Below, in pieces: positions 15,817 through 24,213 of a DNA stretch of 64,000 nucleotides. The notes beneath the pieces were generated by a model. The model saw only the letters and a list, made by a program, of their open reading frames with translations. It ran no database searches and was not told the origin of the DNA. The position numbers and the translations under genes were made by a program. How positions within the stretch are numbered: the stretch's first letter is position 1; every line of letters starts with the position of its first letter. The stretch comes from Paenibacillus silviterrae (GTDB lineage: Bacteria > Bacillota > Bacilli > Paenibacillales > NBRC-103111): the NCBI RefSeq assembly GCF_030167925.1, contig NZ_JASKUT010000001.1, forward strand, positions 2,294,001 to 2,358,000, in the 5' to 3' direction.

Positions 15817-17355
15817 TCAGGTCCACCTCCAGCCTGGGGGATATTCGTTCTTGAGGAGCCCGTCCTGCCATTTGGCCCAGCCGACGGGAAAGCCGTCGAT
15901 ACAGACGAGGCAGTAGCCCTTAGCCGGCACGTCCGGCGCTGCGACGTGCAGCTCCTCCGGGGCGAGATGCAGCGTCTCCCCCTTCAAATACCGCACGGCC
16001 CGCTCGTCGGCGGCCGTGAAGCTCACGCTGCGCAGCGCGTCCTCCCGACTTAGCCCGAGGGCTAAGGCATGGGACGGCTCGAAGCGCAGCCGGCTTGCTT
16101 CGCCCAGGTACCACCCTGGGCGGATCACCCGGATGCCGGCGAGATCCGGCATCGGCTCCGGCGGCGCGGCGTACAGGTGGTCGCCGCGCTGAACGGCGGC
16201 CACGTGCAGCTCGGCCGCCAGGCTCTCCGCCGCGAAGCGGCGGAACGCCTCCAGCGGCTCCGCTGCGCTGGAGGCGCCGCGCGCGGGCGGGCGTGTGCCG
16301 CGGCCGGCGGCGGGGTCGCCCTTGCGGCGCTGCAGCCGCTCGCCGCGCGGGCTCGCGCTCTCGCGGACCGCGGCCGCCCGCAGCTCGCGCCCGCCTGCGC
16401 TCTCGCGCGCTCCCGCAGGCGCCGCTTCGCCGCGGCGAACCAGCACCGCCGCGTAGTGGCCTTCGCCCTCCAGGCGGTGCGGCCACAGGCGCACGGTGCC
16501 GGCGACTTCGCCCCGGCGGTCCAGGCGGCCGTCCACCCAGTCCGGCCGCCCCGGGCTCCAGCCGTAACCCCGGTCTTCCACCGGCAGCACGGCAAAGTCC
16601 GGGTGCCCGTCCAGAAACTCGGCGATCATCGCTTCATTCTCCTCAGGGGAAAACGTGCACGTAGAGTAAACCATCCTGCCGCCTGGAACCAGCATGCGCG
16701 CCGCCTGCCGAAGCAGATCCCGCTGCATGGCCGCGTAGCGCTCCACCCAGCCGGGCTCCCACATCTTCGCCATCTCCTCTTCCTTGCGGAACATCCCCTC
16801 GCCGGAGCAAGGGGCATCGATCAGGATGCGGTCGAAATACCCCTCGAAGGCCGATTGCAGCTTATCCGGCTGTTCGTTCAACACAACCGCATTGCGGACG
16901 CCGCTCAGCTCGAGATTTTTCACCAGCGCCTTCACACGGTCCGGGTGGATATCGTTAACTACCAGCGCTCCCGTTCCTTGAAGCTTGCCTGCGATTTGCG
17001 TCGATTTGCCTCCGGGAGCGGCGCATAGATCGAGCACCCGCTGCTGCGGATGAACATCCAGCAGCTCCACCGGCGCCATCGCGCTTGGCTCTTGTATGTA
17101 ATATAACCCTGCATGATAATGCGGGTGCTTGCCCGGGCGTCCCGCCTCATTATAGTAAAACCCGTTCTCCACCCACGGGATCGGCTTTAGCTGCAGGCTG
17201 GTCAGCTTCAGGAATTGCTCCGCAGTCAGCTTGAGCAGGTTCACCCTTAGTCCGAACAGTCGCTCCGCCTCATAGGAGGCTAGAAATGCCGGCATTTCCT
17301 GCTCCAGCAGCCGGCTCATTTTATCCAAAAACACCTTGGGCACATAAGCCCCCAT
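15817..17355 (-). CDS. RsmF-like rRNA (cytosine-C5) methyltransferase with low-complexity insert, 512 aa
   Basis: Second NOL1/NOP2/Sun methyltransferase of the window. SAM motif CAAPGGKST, catalytic cysteines in DAPCSGEGMFRK and YSTCTF, and a C-terminal PUA-like domain ending in FPVGWAKWQDG. Between the catalytic and C-terminal domains (about residues 300-375) is a stretch rich in Arg, Ala, Gly and Glu from very GC-rich DNA (about 16230-16450), absent from the other copy. A TTG nine bases earlier (17364) is an alternative start; ribosome-binding sites are weak for both. First of a run with rsuA and a HAD phosphatase. Confidence 0.85.
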   Translation of the reverse strand: MGAYVPKVFLDKMSRLLEQEMPAFLASYEAERLFGLRVNLLKLTAEQFLKLTSLQLKPIPWVENGFYYNEAGRPGKHPHYHAGLYYIQEPSAMAPVELLDVHPQQRVLDLCAAPGGKSTQIAGKLQGTGALVVNDIHPDRVKALVKNLELSGVRNAVVLNEQPDKLQSAFEGYFDRILIDAPCSGEGMFRKEEEMAKMWEPGWVERYAAMQRDLLRQAARMLVPGGRMVYSTCTFSPEENEAMIAEFLDGHPDFAVLPVEDRGYGWSPGRPDWVDGRLDRRGEVAGTVRLWPHRLEGEGHYAAVLVRRGEAAPAGARESAGGRELRAAAVRESASPRGERLQRRKGDPAAGRGTRPPARGASSAAEPLEAFRRFAAESLAAELHVAAVQRGDHLYAAPPEPMPDLAGIRVIRPGWYLGEASRLRFEPSHALALGLSREDALRSVSFTAADERAVRYLKGETLHLAPEELHVAAPDVPAKGYCLVCIDGFPVGWAKWQDGLLKNEYPPGWRWT

Positions 17356-17575
17356 CCGGATCAACTCGCTTGTTAGTTATGGTTTATCCCGGCGGTACGC
17401 CGCATTCTCCCCATTGTACTTCTTCTCCCATATGACCGCAACAGCCCTTCCCGTCACAGAAAACAAACTGTCGAAAAACCTTCAAAAATCATGTAAGATG
17501 AGAGGAAGGAATGATAAGCCATCATATCGAATATTTTGTTAGTGACTATTCATTGATAAGGAAAGAGGGGCATAA

Positions 17576-18085
17576 GTGAAGAAGCTAGCCATTTATTTAT
17601 CTATTGTCGTTGTTTTGTTCGGGGCACTATTCATCGTAAACCAGCAATCGAATCAGGCGAAGAATGCCAAATATGCGGACAATCCTTACGGAATTTCGCC
17701 GGATAAACTGAACGTGGAGACCGTTAAGCTGCTGGACGATCCGAATTACCAGAACCTGATTTTACCGGAGCAGCTGAAGCAGAAGGTCGATAATAAAGAG
17801 GACTTCTTTATTTATTTCTACGCATCCACATGTCCGCACTGCAAAAGAACGACTCCTATTCTAGCGCCGATGGCGAAGGATATGAATATCGATTTAAAGC
17901 AATACAACCTGGAAGAGTTTAAGCAAGGCTGGAACCAATATAAAATCGAGTACACGCCAACCCTTGTATACTATAAGGGCGGCAAAGAAGTGGAGCGGCT
18001 GGTAGGCGGCGTAGCTTCCAACGGGGAAGCGGGCCATACTCCGGAGACTTACAAGCAATTTCTTGAGAAGTATAACAAAAAATAA
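17576..18085 (+). CDS. Membrane-anchored thioredoxin-family protein (CPHC), 169 aa
   Basis: N-terminal uncleaved anchor (about residues 4-21, after MKK), a short linker, then a thioredoxin domain with the active site STCPHCK (Cys86, Cys89) and the cis-Pro segment YTPTLVYYKGG. The CPHC pair and outside location suggest a thiol-disulfide oxidase or reductase of extracytoplasmic proteins. GTG start with AGAGGGG upstream. It stands alone, with a very good terminator after it. Confidence 0.85.
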   Translation: MKKLAIYLSIVVVLFGALFIVNQQSNQAKNAKYADNPYGISPDKLNVETVKLLDDPNYQNLILPEQLKQKVDNKEDFFIYFYASTCPHCKRTTPILAPMAKDMNIDLKQYNLEEFKQGWNQYKIEYTPTLVYYKGGKEVERLVGGVASNGEAGHTPETYKQFLEKYNKK

Positions 18086-18097
18086 GCCTTCCCGCAG

Positions 18098-18131
18098 CTC
18101 GGCATCCGAAACGATGCCGAGTCTTTTTTTT
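18098..18131 (+). terminator. Terminator after the thioredoxin gene
   Basis: Perfect 9-bp stem CTCGGCATC (18098-18106) with GATGCCGAG (18113-18121), 6-base loop, then eight T. Confidence 0.9.
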
Positions 18132-18181
18132 GCCCTTACGGCTTTTCTTTTGCCTGCTGAGGTGCTGATGATTGTTTTGGT

Positions 18182-18210
18182 TTGACCGGATTTCCTGCAC
18201 CGTTTATGAT
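18182..18210 (+). promoter_or_regulatory. Sigma-A promoter of the 654-aa protein gene
   Basis: TTGACC (18182-18187), 17-bp spacer, TATGAT (18205-18210). Transcription would start near 18217, which supports the start codon at 18241 and excludes the longer frame from 18172. Confidence 0.7.
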
Positions 18211-18240
18211 GAAGGAAATGGAAAAACAGGGGGAGAACGG

Positions 18241-20205
18241 ATGCACAGAGGCGAGCTTACGGCAAAACGCAAGGACCTAGCATCGTCATCTCGGCAGTAC
18301 GCGCCGGAACGGTCGGGAAGAACGATGCCGGGACCCCTGGAAAGCATGATGTCGCTTCAACGCAAGTTGGGGAACCACGCAGTCGCGCAGCTGCTTAAAA
18401 AAGCAACCTCTACAGCAGCGACAGTTCAGAAGCAAAATGACCTGCAGTCCTACGGGGCGATCAGTTTGGATTTGGCCGGCGGGGACGTTGCGCGAACAGG
18501 CATTATCAACAACATGCTGGAGAAATACGGACTGCCCCTTGTAATGCCTGTCGCTGTGGAAATACCGGGTGCGTTCGCTACCGAGGAACGGGCTGAGATG
18601 ACGATGCAGTTTCTGAACCTTCCCCATGCAAGCTTGGAGCTTGCAGCGATCGCCGACCGAAATGCCGGAGCGGCTGATGACCGTTACCTGCAAATGCTGA
18701 AGCTTATGCTGAAGGCTAAAGAAGCGGCGGGCTCGGTTTCCTTATCCGATGCCCAGCTGGAAGTGATCTGCTCTTGTGCGGACGAAATAGGGGACAATAA
18801 GAGTCATTTGAACGTTGCCGTCCAAACCGTGGTGAAATCGGAATCGCTTGAGGCTGCTCAGAAGAAGCTGAGCCGGATCAAAAAGTTTAACTTTAATGAG
18901 AAGCTTGAGGAACGAGTAGATTCCGCTGTGAAGAAAAAAGCCGACCTGGAGCTGGACGACAAGCTGCGTCATATTAAAACCGAGGAAACCGAGAAGAAGA
19001 AAGCTGCCTTAGAAGAAAAGAAAGACGAGGCCTCTAAAGATACCAAAGTAAAGAAAGCCAAAACCGAAACGCTTAGAAGTAAATTGCTTGAAGAAAAACA
19101 GCAAGCACTCGCCAAACCAAAGCTGGACGAAATTACCCAAGAGGCGGAGCTGCTGCGCAAGGAGGCAAAGGGACCGGGGTATGAGAAGGACTACGACGAG
19201 CTGAAGAGCAAGTACGCGGACTATTATCAGTCGGTCCATTTCCACCCGTTAGCCGAGAAAGTATTGAGTAAGGCATATAACTCCATTGAACATGCCAGTA
19301 TCGTTATGGACATTGTGATGCTCGGCAAGGACGGAGAAAAGCTTTTCGGAGATTTCAGCGAAGATGTGGACAAGCTTATTCGTTTGAGTAACGTGTTCAC
19401 GACGCAGCAAATCGGGCAGCTTCTGCAGATGCTTAAGGCCGCCGGTCTCGCTCCTTATTTAAGCTATCCGATCTACATGTCATTTCTACGTACATTGTTT
19501 CTCGCCAATGTTCCCGGACCGATCCTGCTCGAGCTGTCCAAGTACATCGGCAAATTTCAGACGTATTGTACAGACCCGACGGCAGTCGCCCATTTTATCA
19601 CCCTTGTTCAGGTCTACACCGTCAAACAGATTGTCGATCTGCTGCAGGCCGCTCCCCCATATGAGAAGGCTCATGTGGACAAAATGGGGCTGCTCGTGAC
19701 CTTATCTCCCAAAGCTGCTGCTGTCCAGGATTTGCTTGCCGCCTTAAGACTATGCGAGAAGGCCGAGTGGAACGAGGCGCGCGTGCTGATGGAGCATACG
19801 GCGTGGCCGAATGGCTCAAACGCGGCAACGCTGGAGCTTGCGATCCAAAGCCGTATGATGGCCAATATCAACAAGGACGGCCAATTTGAGAAATGGATTC
19901 GGATGCTTGCTGTTCTGGTCGATGAGAACTACCATACGATCACATACGGCAATGTTCGCAATGCCGGATCCAAAACAAAGGAAGTCACATGTACCGTAGC
20001 GGGAAATGGATTAAATGAAACCTTCGTCGTTCATGGTCATCCCGGAGCGGAAAAAGCAAAAGTCGGCGCCACGAACGCATCGGATATCCATCTTAAACCG
20101 AGAAGCGGCCACAATATAGAAACGCGCATGAAACGGGAACAGATTCCTAAAGTGATTTGGGACGGGATCGGCAAAGAAAAAATTCAGCAGCTTACGAAGT
20201 CTTAA
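18241..20205 (+). CDS. Large solitary protein with LQR-GN-AV motif, 654 aa
   Basis: Residues 39-52 read LQRKLGNHAVAQLL. This LQR-x2-GN-x-AV-x2-LL motif is common near the N-termini of proteins tied to extracellular contractile injection systems and related toxins, often beside DUF4157. A disordered basic stretch precedes it. About residues 190-330 form a Lys/Glu-rich coiled coil; 340-530 is helical; the last ~110 residues change character (beta-rich, with VVHGHPGAEKAK and SDIHLKPRSGHN) and could be an effector domain. No signal peptide. ATG 18241 has GGGGGAG five bases upstream. No immunity or injection-system gene lies nearby, so a cargo role is inference. Confidence 0.6.
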   Translation: MHRGELTAKRKDLASSSRQYAPERSGRTMPGPLESMMSLQRKLGNHAVAQLLKKATSTAATVQKQNDLQSYGAISLDLAGGDVARTGIINNMLEKYGLPLVMPVAVEIPGAFATEERAEMTMQFLNLPHASLELAAIADRNAGAADDRYLQMLKLMLKAKEAAGSVSLSDAQLEVICSCADEIGDNKSHLNVAVQTVVKSESLEAAQKKLSRIKKFNFNEKLEERVDSAVKKKADLELDDKLRHIKTEETEKKKAALEEKKDEASKDTKVKKAKTETLRSKLLEEKQQALAKPKLDEITQEAELLRKEAKGPGYEKDYDELKSKYADYYQSVHFHPLAEKVLSKAYNSIEHASIVMDIVMLGKDGEKLFGDFSEDVDKLIRLSNVFTTQQIGQLLQMLKAAGLAPYLSYPIYMSFLRTLFLANVPGPILLELSKYIGKFQTYCTDPTAVAHFITLVQVYTVKQIVDLLQAAPPYEKAHVDKMGLLVTLSPKAAAVQDLLAALRLCEKAEWNEARVLMEHTAWPNGSNAATLELAIQSRMMANINKDGQFEKWIRMLAVLVDENYHTITYGNVRNAGSKTKEVTCTVAGNGLNETFVVHGHPGAEKAKVGATNASDIHLKPRSGHNIETRMKREQIPKVIWDGIGKEKIQQLTKS

Positions 20206-20213
20206 AGCTAAGA

Positions 20214-20251
20214 AAAACGGGTGCGACATTGGTAGATGCCGCACCCGTTTT
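20214..20251. terminator. Bidirectional terminator
   Basis: Perfect 12-bp stem AAAACGGGTGCG (20214-20225) with 20240-20251. It separates the 654-aa gene from the convergent ABC transporter operon. Confidence 0.8.
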
Positions 20252-20277
20252 CTGTTAGTCCGCTGAAGCCATCTCCG

Positions 20278-21066
20278 CTAGCTGCTGGCACTGGTATAAG
20301 ACCTGAGCGCATGCCGCCAAAACCACCTTGATGCCGCAAGGCATACTACGGCAGCGAGCACGCTGACGATTCCCTCCGTATAACTCAGCCTTCCTACCAA
20401 TGCAGCCGAAGGAAAGGTCGTAATGAAAGCTACGGGAAAAACATACGTCAGCACAAATCGAAGCACGCCGCCGTAGACGGAAACGGGAAAACGCGCCGTT
20501 TCGAAGAAGGAAGTGAACAGGAAGCTGAGATTATCCACCTTCACCGCCCAGAACGATACCGTCATCATGGCCATCCACAGCGAGTAAACGACAAGCAGCG
20601 AGGATACAAACACAACGATAAACAGCAGAACCTCGGAGACGCTCGGTACCGTCCCCAGCTTCCATAGGGAGTAGATGAGCATGCCGAAGCCGAGAGCCAC
20701 ATCCGACAGACGCCAGAAAACCAAATGCCGGAAGCTGACATAGAACTGGGTGTCGATCGGTTTGGTAAGCACATAATCTAACGTTCCGGTCCGTACATGG
20801 CTCACCAGCCGGGTCATGTTCGGCTGCAGGAAGAACTCGATAAAGCCGCGGATCGCCGTAAAGACGCCAAGGAGAGCAAGCACCTCGTAATAGGACCAGC
20901 CCCCCACCGTATCCGTTCGGAAAAAGTAAATTTGCAAGGTCAGCACGGCTACTAGCAGCCAGAACAGCGTAGTCATAATATTGGCTGCGAAGTTCGCCCG
21001 ATATTCAAATTCCTCCACAAGACATGCCCGGAAAAATTCACGCAAGCATCGCAAATATTTGTTCAC
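20278..21066 (-). CDS. ABC-2 type transporter permease, 262 aa
   Basis: Six hydrophobic helices with an N-terminal cytoplasmic segment, of the ABC-2/DUF990-like permease kind that pairs with a second permease and a NatA-type ATPase. It starts 5 bp after the stop of the other permease and is the last gene of the pyrD-relQ-DUF309-ABC run. The complex probably exports a lipid, peptide or drug; nothing in the sequence fixes the substrate. Confidence 0.82.
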   Translation of the reverse strand: MNKYLRCLREFFRACLVEEFEYRANFAANIMTTLFWLLVAVLTLQIYFFRTDTVGGWSYYEVLALLGVFTAIRGFIEFFLQPNMTRLVSHVRTGTLDYVLTKPIDTQFYVSFRHLVFWRLSDVALGFGMLIYSLWKLGTVPSVSEVLLFIVVFVSSLLVVYSLWMAMMTVSFWAVKVDNLSFLFTSFFETARFPVSVYGGVLRFVLTYVFPVAFITTFPSAALVGRLSYTEGIVSVLAAVVCLAASRWFWRHALRSYTSASS

Positions 21067-21071
21067 TTGTT

Positions 21072-21887
21072 TTATCCTCCCGCGGCACTATACTTTCGCA
21101 GGCCCCTCTGCCACAGCCACCAAAATAACAGCCCAAGGATCAGCATCCATACGGCTTGAACGGCAAAGCCGCGCCAGATGAGCCCGTACTGTCCGGCCAG
21201 CCTTCCCGTCAGCAGGTCCACAGGGAAGCCGACGGTACTGTAAAACGGCAGCCAGGAGGCGATTCTCGCAACCTCCGCCGGAAACAGGGACAACGGGGCA
21301 ATTCTGCCGGCCAGAAACAGATGAATCCCCTCGTACAGCATATAGATCGAGGTGGCGCGATTCGTCCAGAATGCCAGCATGCCGAACAAATAACCGATTA
21401 GAATACACATGACTGACGAACACAGTACAGCGGCTAAAGTAAGAACGAGAGAGACGGCATCAGCCGGAGGCCTTGCCATTGGCCAAACCAAGCCAAGCAT
21501 AATCCAAGCCGGAATCAGCAGTAACGCAAAGAACGATTTATACACCAGGTTTTGAGCTATGCTCCAATGAATCGGATGAAAGGGGCGCAGCAGCTTCGCA
21601 GATAAAGTGCCCTGTCGGATTTCACTGTCAAGCTCCCATACATCCCAAGATCTCGTTAGTCGTTCCACCACGAGCACGCCGAGGAAGTACACGATGTAAT
21701 CCTTGGCGCTTAGCCCAGTGCCCGCGCCGCTGTTATTGATCGAAAGCCAAACGGATAAGCTTACTAGCGGCTGAATGAAGGATCCGATCATCCAGATGAC
21801 GCTCTCGCTTCGATACGCCAGCATAACAGACCATTCTACTTGAAGCAGCATCCGGTATTTTTCCCTGAAAGCGTGCCACGAGTTCAT
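21072..21887 (-). CDS. ABC-2 type transporter permease, 271 aa
   Basis: Partner permease, again about six helices (for example WMIGSFIQPLVSLSVWLSI and the C-terminal VWMLILGLLFWWLW). Its ATG overlaps the stop of the ATPase gene by four bases (ATGA), indicating translational coupling. Together with the 262-aa protein it forms a heterodimeric membrane channel. Confidence 0.83.
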   Translation of the reverse strand: MNSWHAFREKYRMLLQVEWSVMLAYRSESVIWMIGSFIQPLVSLSVWLSINNSGAGTGLSAKDYIVYFLGVLVVERLTRSWDVWELDSEIRQGTLSAKLLRPFHPIHWSIAQNLVYKSFFALLLIPAWIMLGLVWPMARPPADAVSLVLTLAAVLCSSVMCILIGYLFGMLAFWTNRATSIYMLYEGIHLFLAGRIAPLSLFPAEVARIASWLPFYSTVGFPVDLLTGRLAGQYGLIWRGFAVQAVWMLILGLLFWWLWQRGLRKYSAAGG

Positions 21888-22918
21888 GATGGCCTTACCC
21901 GTTCAGAGCTGTCCTCTGCTTCAGCGGTGTAAGCCCGCCCAATGATGGATTCCATGGAAGGCTCCTCAATCGTAAGATCCATGACCGGGAATCGTCCCAG
22001 GAGCGCTGCGGAAACAGACGATACTTGCTCCCTCGGCACCTCCAGGATCACCTTGGGAAACTCCGCAAGAGCTGCTTTCGCCGATAGCTCCAGCTCGAGA
22101 ATAGCTTGCTCCATCCGTCGCTTCAGCTCTTCGCTTGCCAGCTCCGGGCTCAGCTGCAGGATGACCCGCTTCTTTCTCGAATACCGGTCGATGAGCTCTG
22201 TCATTCCGCCATCATACAGCAATTGCCCGCGACCGATCACCATCACTCTCTCACAGAGCGCCGTGACGTCTCCCATATAATGACTCGTTAACAAAATCGT
22301 TGCCTTGTAAGCCTGATTATACTGCTGTACAAACCGCCGCATGGCCTCCTGCATTTTCACGTCCAGACCGATCGTCGGCTCGTCCAGGAATAAAATATCC
22401 GGCTTATGCAGAAGCGATGCGGCCAGCTCGCATTTCATCCGTTCGCCCAGCGACAGCTGCCGTACCGGCTTCTTGAGCACGTCCTCAAGCTCCAGCATCG
22501 AGGTTAGCTGCTCCAGGGTTAGCTTGAATTCCGCATCCGGAATTTCATAGATCGCTTTATTGACCAGGAAGCTTTCCGCCGCAGGAACATCCCAGATCAG
22601 TTGACTCTTTTGACCCATAACAAGACTGATTCGCTGTTTGAACGCGTTCTTGTGCTCCCAAGGCACATAGCCCGCTACCTCAATCGTTCCCGAGGTAGGA
22701 TGCAGGAGTCCGGTCAGCATCTTCATCGTCGTCGTTTTGCCTGCGCCGTTCGGCCCGAGGAAACCGACGATTTGCCCCTCGGGGATATGGAAGCTAATAT
22801 TCTCCACAGCCTTGACCGTCCGGTATTTGCGATGAAACAAGCTCCGCAGGGATGCTGCGAAGCCTGGCTCTCTTTCGTGCACCTCGAAATGCTTAGACAA
22901 ATGCTCGACTCGAATCAA
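21884..22918 (-). CDS. ABC transporter ATP-binding protein, 344 aa
   Basis: Exporter-type ATPase similar in layout to NatA. Walker A GPNGAGKTTTMKM, Q-loop region VMGQKSQLIWD, signature LSLGERMKCELAASLL, Walker B ILFLDEPTIGLD and switch His in LTSHYMGDV. The last ~100 residues are a C-terminal regulatory extension. TTG start with GGAG four bases upstream. It energises the two permeases downstream and follows the DUF309 gene by 36 bp. Confidence 0.9.
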   Translation of the reverse strand: MIRVEHLSKHFEVHEREPGFAASLRSLFHRKYRTVKAVENISFHIPEGQIVGFLGPNGAGKTTTMKMLTGLLHPTSGTIEVAGYVPWEHKNAFKQRISLVMGQKSQLIWDVPAAESFLVNKAIYEIPDAEFKLTLEQLTSMLELEDVLKKPVRQLSLGERMKCELAASLLHKPDILFLDEPTIGLDVKMQEAMRRFVQQYNQAYKATILLTSHYMGDVTALCERVMVIGRGQLLYDGGMTELIDRYSRKKRVILQLSPELASEELKRRMEQAILELELSAKAALAEFPKVILEVPREQVSSVSAALLGRFPVMDLTIEEPSMESIIGRAYTAEAEDSSERVRPS

Positions 22919-22954
22919 CCTTCTCCACGCCTCCTTCCTGCAGCAGATTAACGC

Positions 22955-23377
22955 TTAGTGCCCTTCTTCCTCAGGTGTGGGGGGCGACAAACGCAGCTCC
23001 TCCACCAGCGCTTCCAGCTCTGCATCCACAATACGGATATCCAAATCATAAAAGGCGAACGGCTCCGTCTCCGCCCGATGCAGCTTATCAAGATACTCCC
23101 GGCTCTCCTCCACCAGCTTGCCGAGATCGACTCCGAGAGTGATCTCTCCCTGTCCTTGCAGCTTCTCCACAGCGGCTGTGAACAGCTTAACGGCACCGCC
23201 ATGATTTCCGTTCCGGTAATGGTAAAGGCCCACTGCCACCTGCAGCAGGCCTTGATATAACGGATCTCGCCCTTCCTCGAGCCAGAGCTCCTCCATTACC
23301 TCGTGACACTCGAAATAATCCCGCGGAACGTTGAAATAGTAAACGAACTGTACATATAACGGGTCGTACGACCTCAT
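22955..23377 (-). CDS. DUF309 domain protein, 140 aa
   Basis: Small helical protein with the DUF309 hallmark ECHEVMEELWLEEGRDPLYQGLLQ near residues 23-46, plus GLYHYRNGNHGGAVKLF. Family members are of unknown function and 120-180 residues long. The conserved His/Glu set suggests metal binding, which is inference. Start at 23377 has AAGGAG 10 bases upstream; the longer frame overlaps relQ. It sits 16 bp after relQ. Confidence 0.8.
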   Translation of the reverse strand: MRSYDPLYVQFVYYFNVPRDYFECHEVMEELWLEEGRDPLYQGLLQVAVGLYHYRNGNHGGAVKLFTAAVEKLQGQGEITLGVDLGKLVEESREYLDKLHRAETEPFAFYDLDIRIVDAELEALVEELRLSPPTPEEEGH

Positions 23378-23393
23378 CTCATTTCCGCTCCTT

Positions 23394-24197
23394 TTACGTG
23401 TAAGAGCCTTTCTTCGCCCTGGAAACCGCCTCATCGATCTGGTGTGACAGCTCCTTCAGATGCCACACATCGTCGGTCTCCCACAGCTCGTTGAAGCGCA
23501 GCTGATACTGGGCCGCCTCTCTTACCCGGTGATAAAAATAAAGCTCCTGAATCCCGTTCAGCACTCGCGAAACGATATTCGATTTATCCTCAAACAGCTT
23601 CTGGGCTTCCATAATTTCTTCCCGGATGCTGCTCATTTCCTGATCCAGCTTATATGCAGCCTCTGCGGCTTTGCTTAGGCGGGACACCACTTGCTCAGGC
23701 AGGCTTTCCCGGTATTTATAGTTAAGCGAATGCTCAATGGTCGCCCAAAAGTTCATAGCCAGCGTCCGAAGCTGTATTTCCGCCAGCACCCTTTTCACCC
23801 CAAGAGCCGTTTGAACGGGATACTCGACAATAATATGATAGCTGCGGTACCCGCTGGGCTTAAAATTCGTAATGTAATCCTTCTCGTATTGAACGGTCAT
23901 ATCCTCACGGCGGGCAATCAAATCCCGCATGCGCTCAATGTCCTCGACAAACTGACACATGATGCGGATGCCGGCAATGTCCTCAATTCCCGTCTCCAGA
24001 CACTCCATCGGTACATTCAAACGTTTAGCCTTATCCAGCACACTCGAGATGCGCTTCACCCGACCGGTGACGAATTCGATTGGCGAGTACTCTTCTCTGC
24101 TCTTAAGCTCCTGACGCAATGTCTTGAATTTGACCTTCAATTCCTCTACCGCCTGCTCATATGGCAGTAAAAACTTCTTCCAGTCACGTCCGTCCAT
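23394..24197 (-). CDS. relQ: RelQ-type small alarmone synthetase, 267 aa
   Basis: Single-domain (p)ppGpp synthetase of the YjbM/RelQ type: FLLPYEQAVEELKVK, SPIEFVTGRVKRISSVL, the G-loop region around ITNFKPSGYRSYHI and the catalytic LAEIQLRTLAMNFWATIEHSLNYKY. It transfers pyrophosphate from ATP to GDP/GTP; there is no hydrolase or TGS domain. At 267 residues it is about 55 longer than Bacillus RelQ, owing to a C-terminal helical extension (from about residue 205). GGGAGGA six bases before ATG 24197 decides the start, 16 bp after pyrD. Confidence 0.9.
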   Translation of the reverse strand: MDGRDWKKFLLPYEQAVEELKVKFKTLRQELKSREEYSPIEFVTGRVKRISSVLDKAKRLNVPMECLETGIEDIAGIRIMCQFVEDIERMRDLIARREDMTVQYEKDYITNFKPSGYRSYHIIVEYPVQTALGVKRVLAEIQLRTLAMNFWATIEHSLNYKYRESLPEQVVSRLSKAAEAAYKLDQEMSSIREEIMEAQKLFEDKSNIVSRVLNGIQELYFYHRVREAAQYQLRFNELWETDDVWHLKELSHQIDEAVSRAKKGSYT

Positions 24198-24213
24198 CCG
24201 TCTTCCTCCCATC

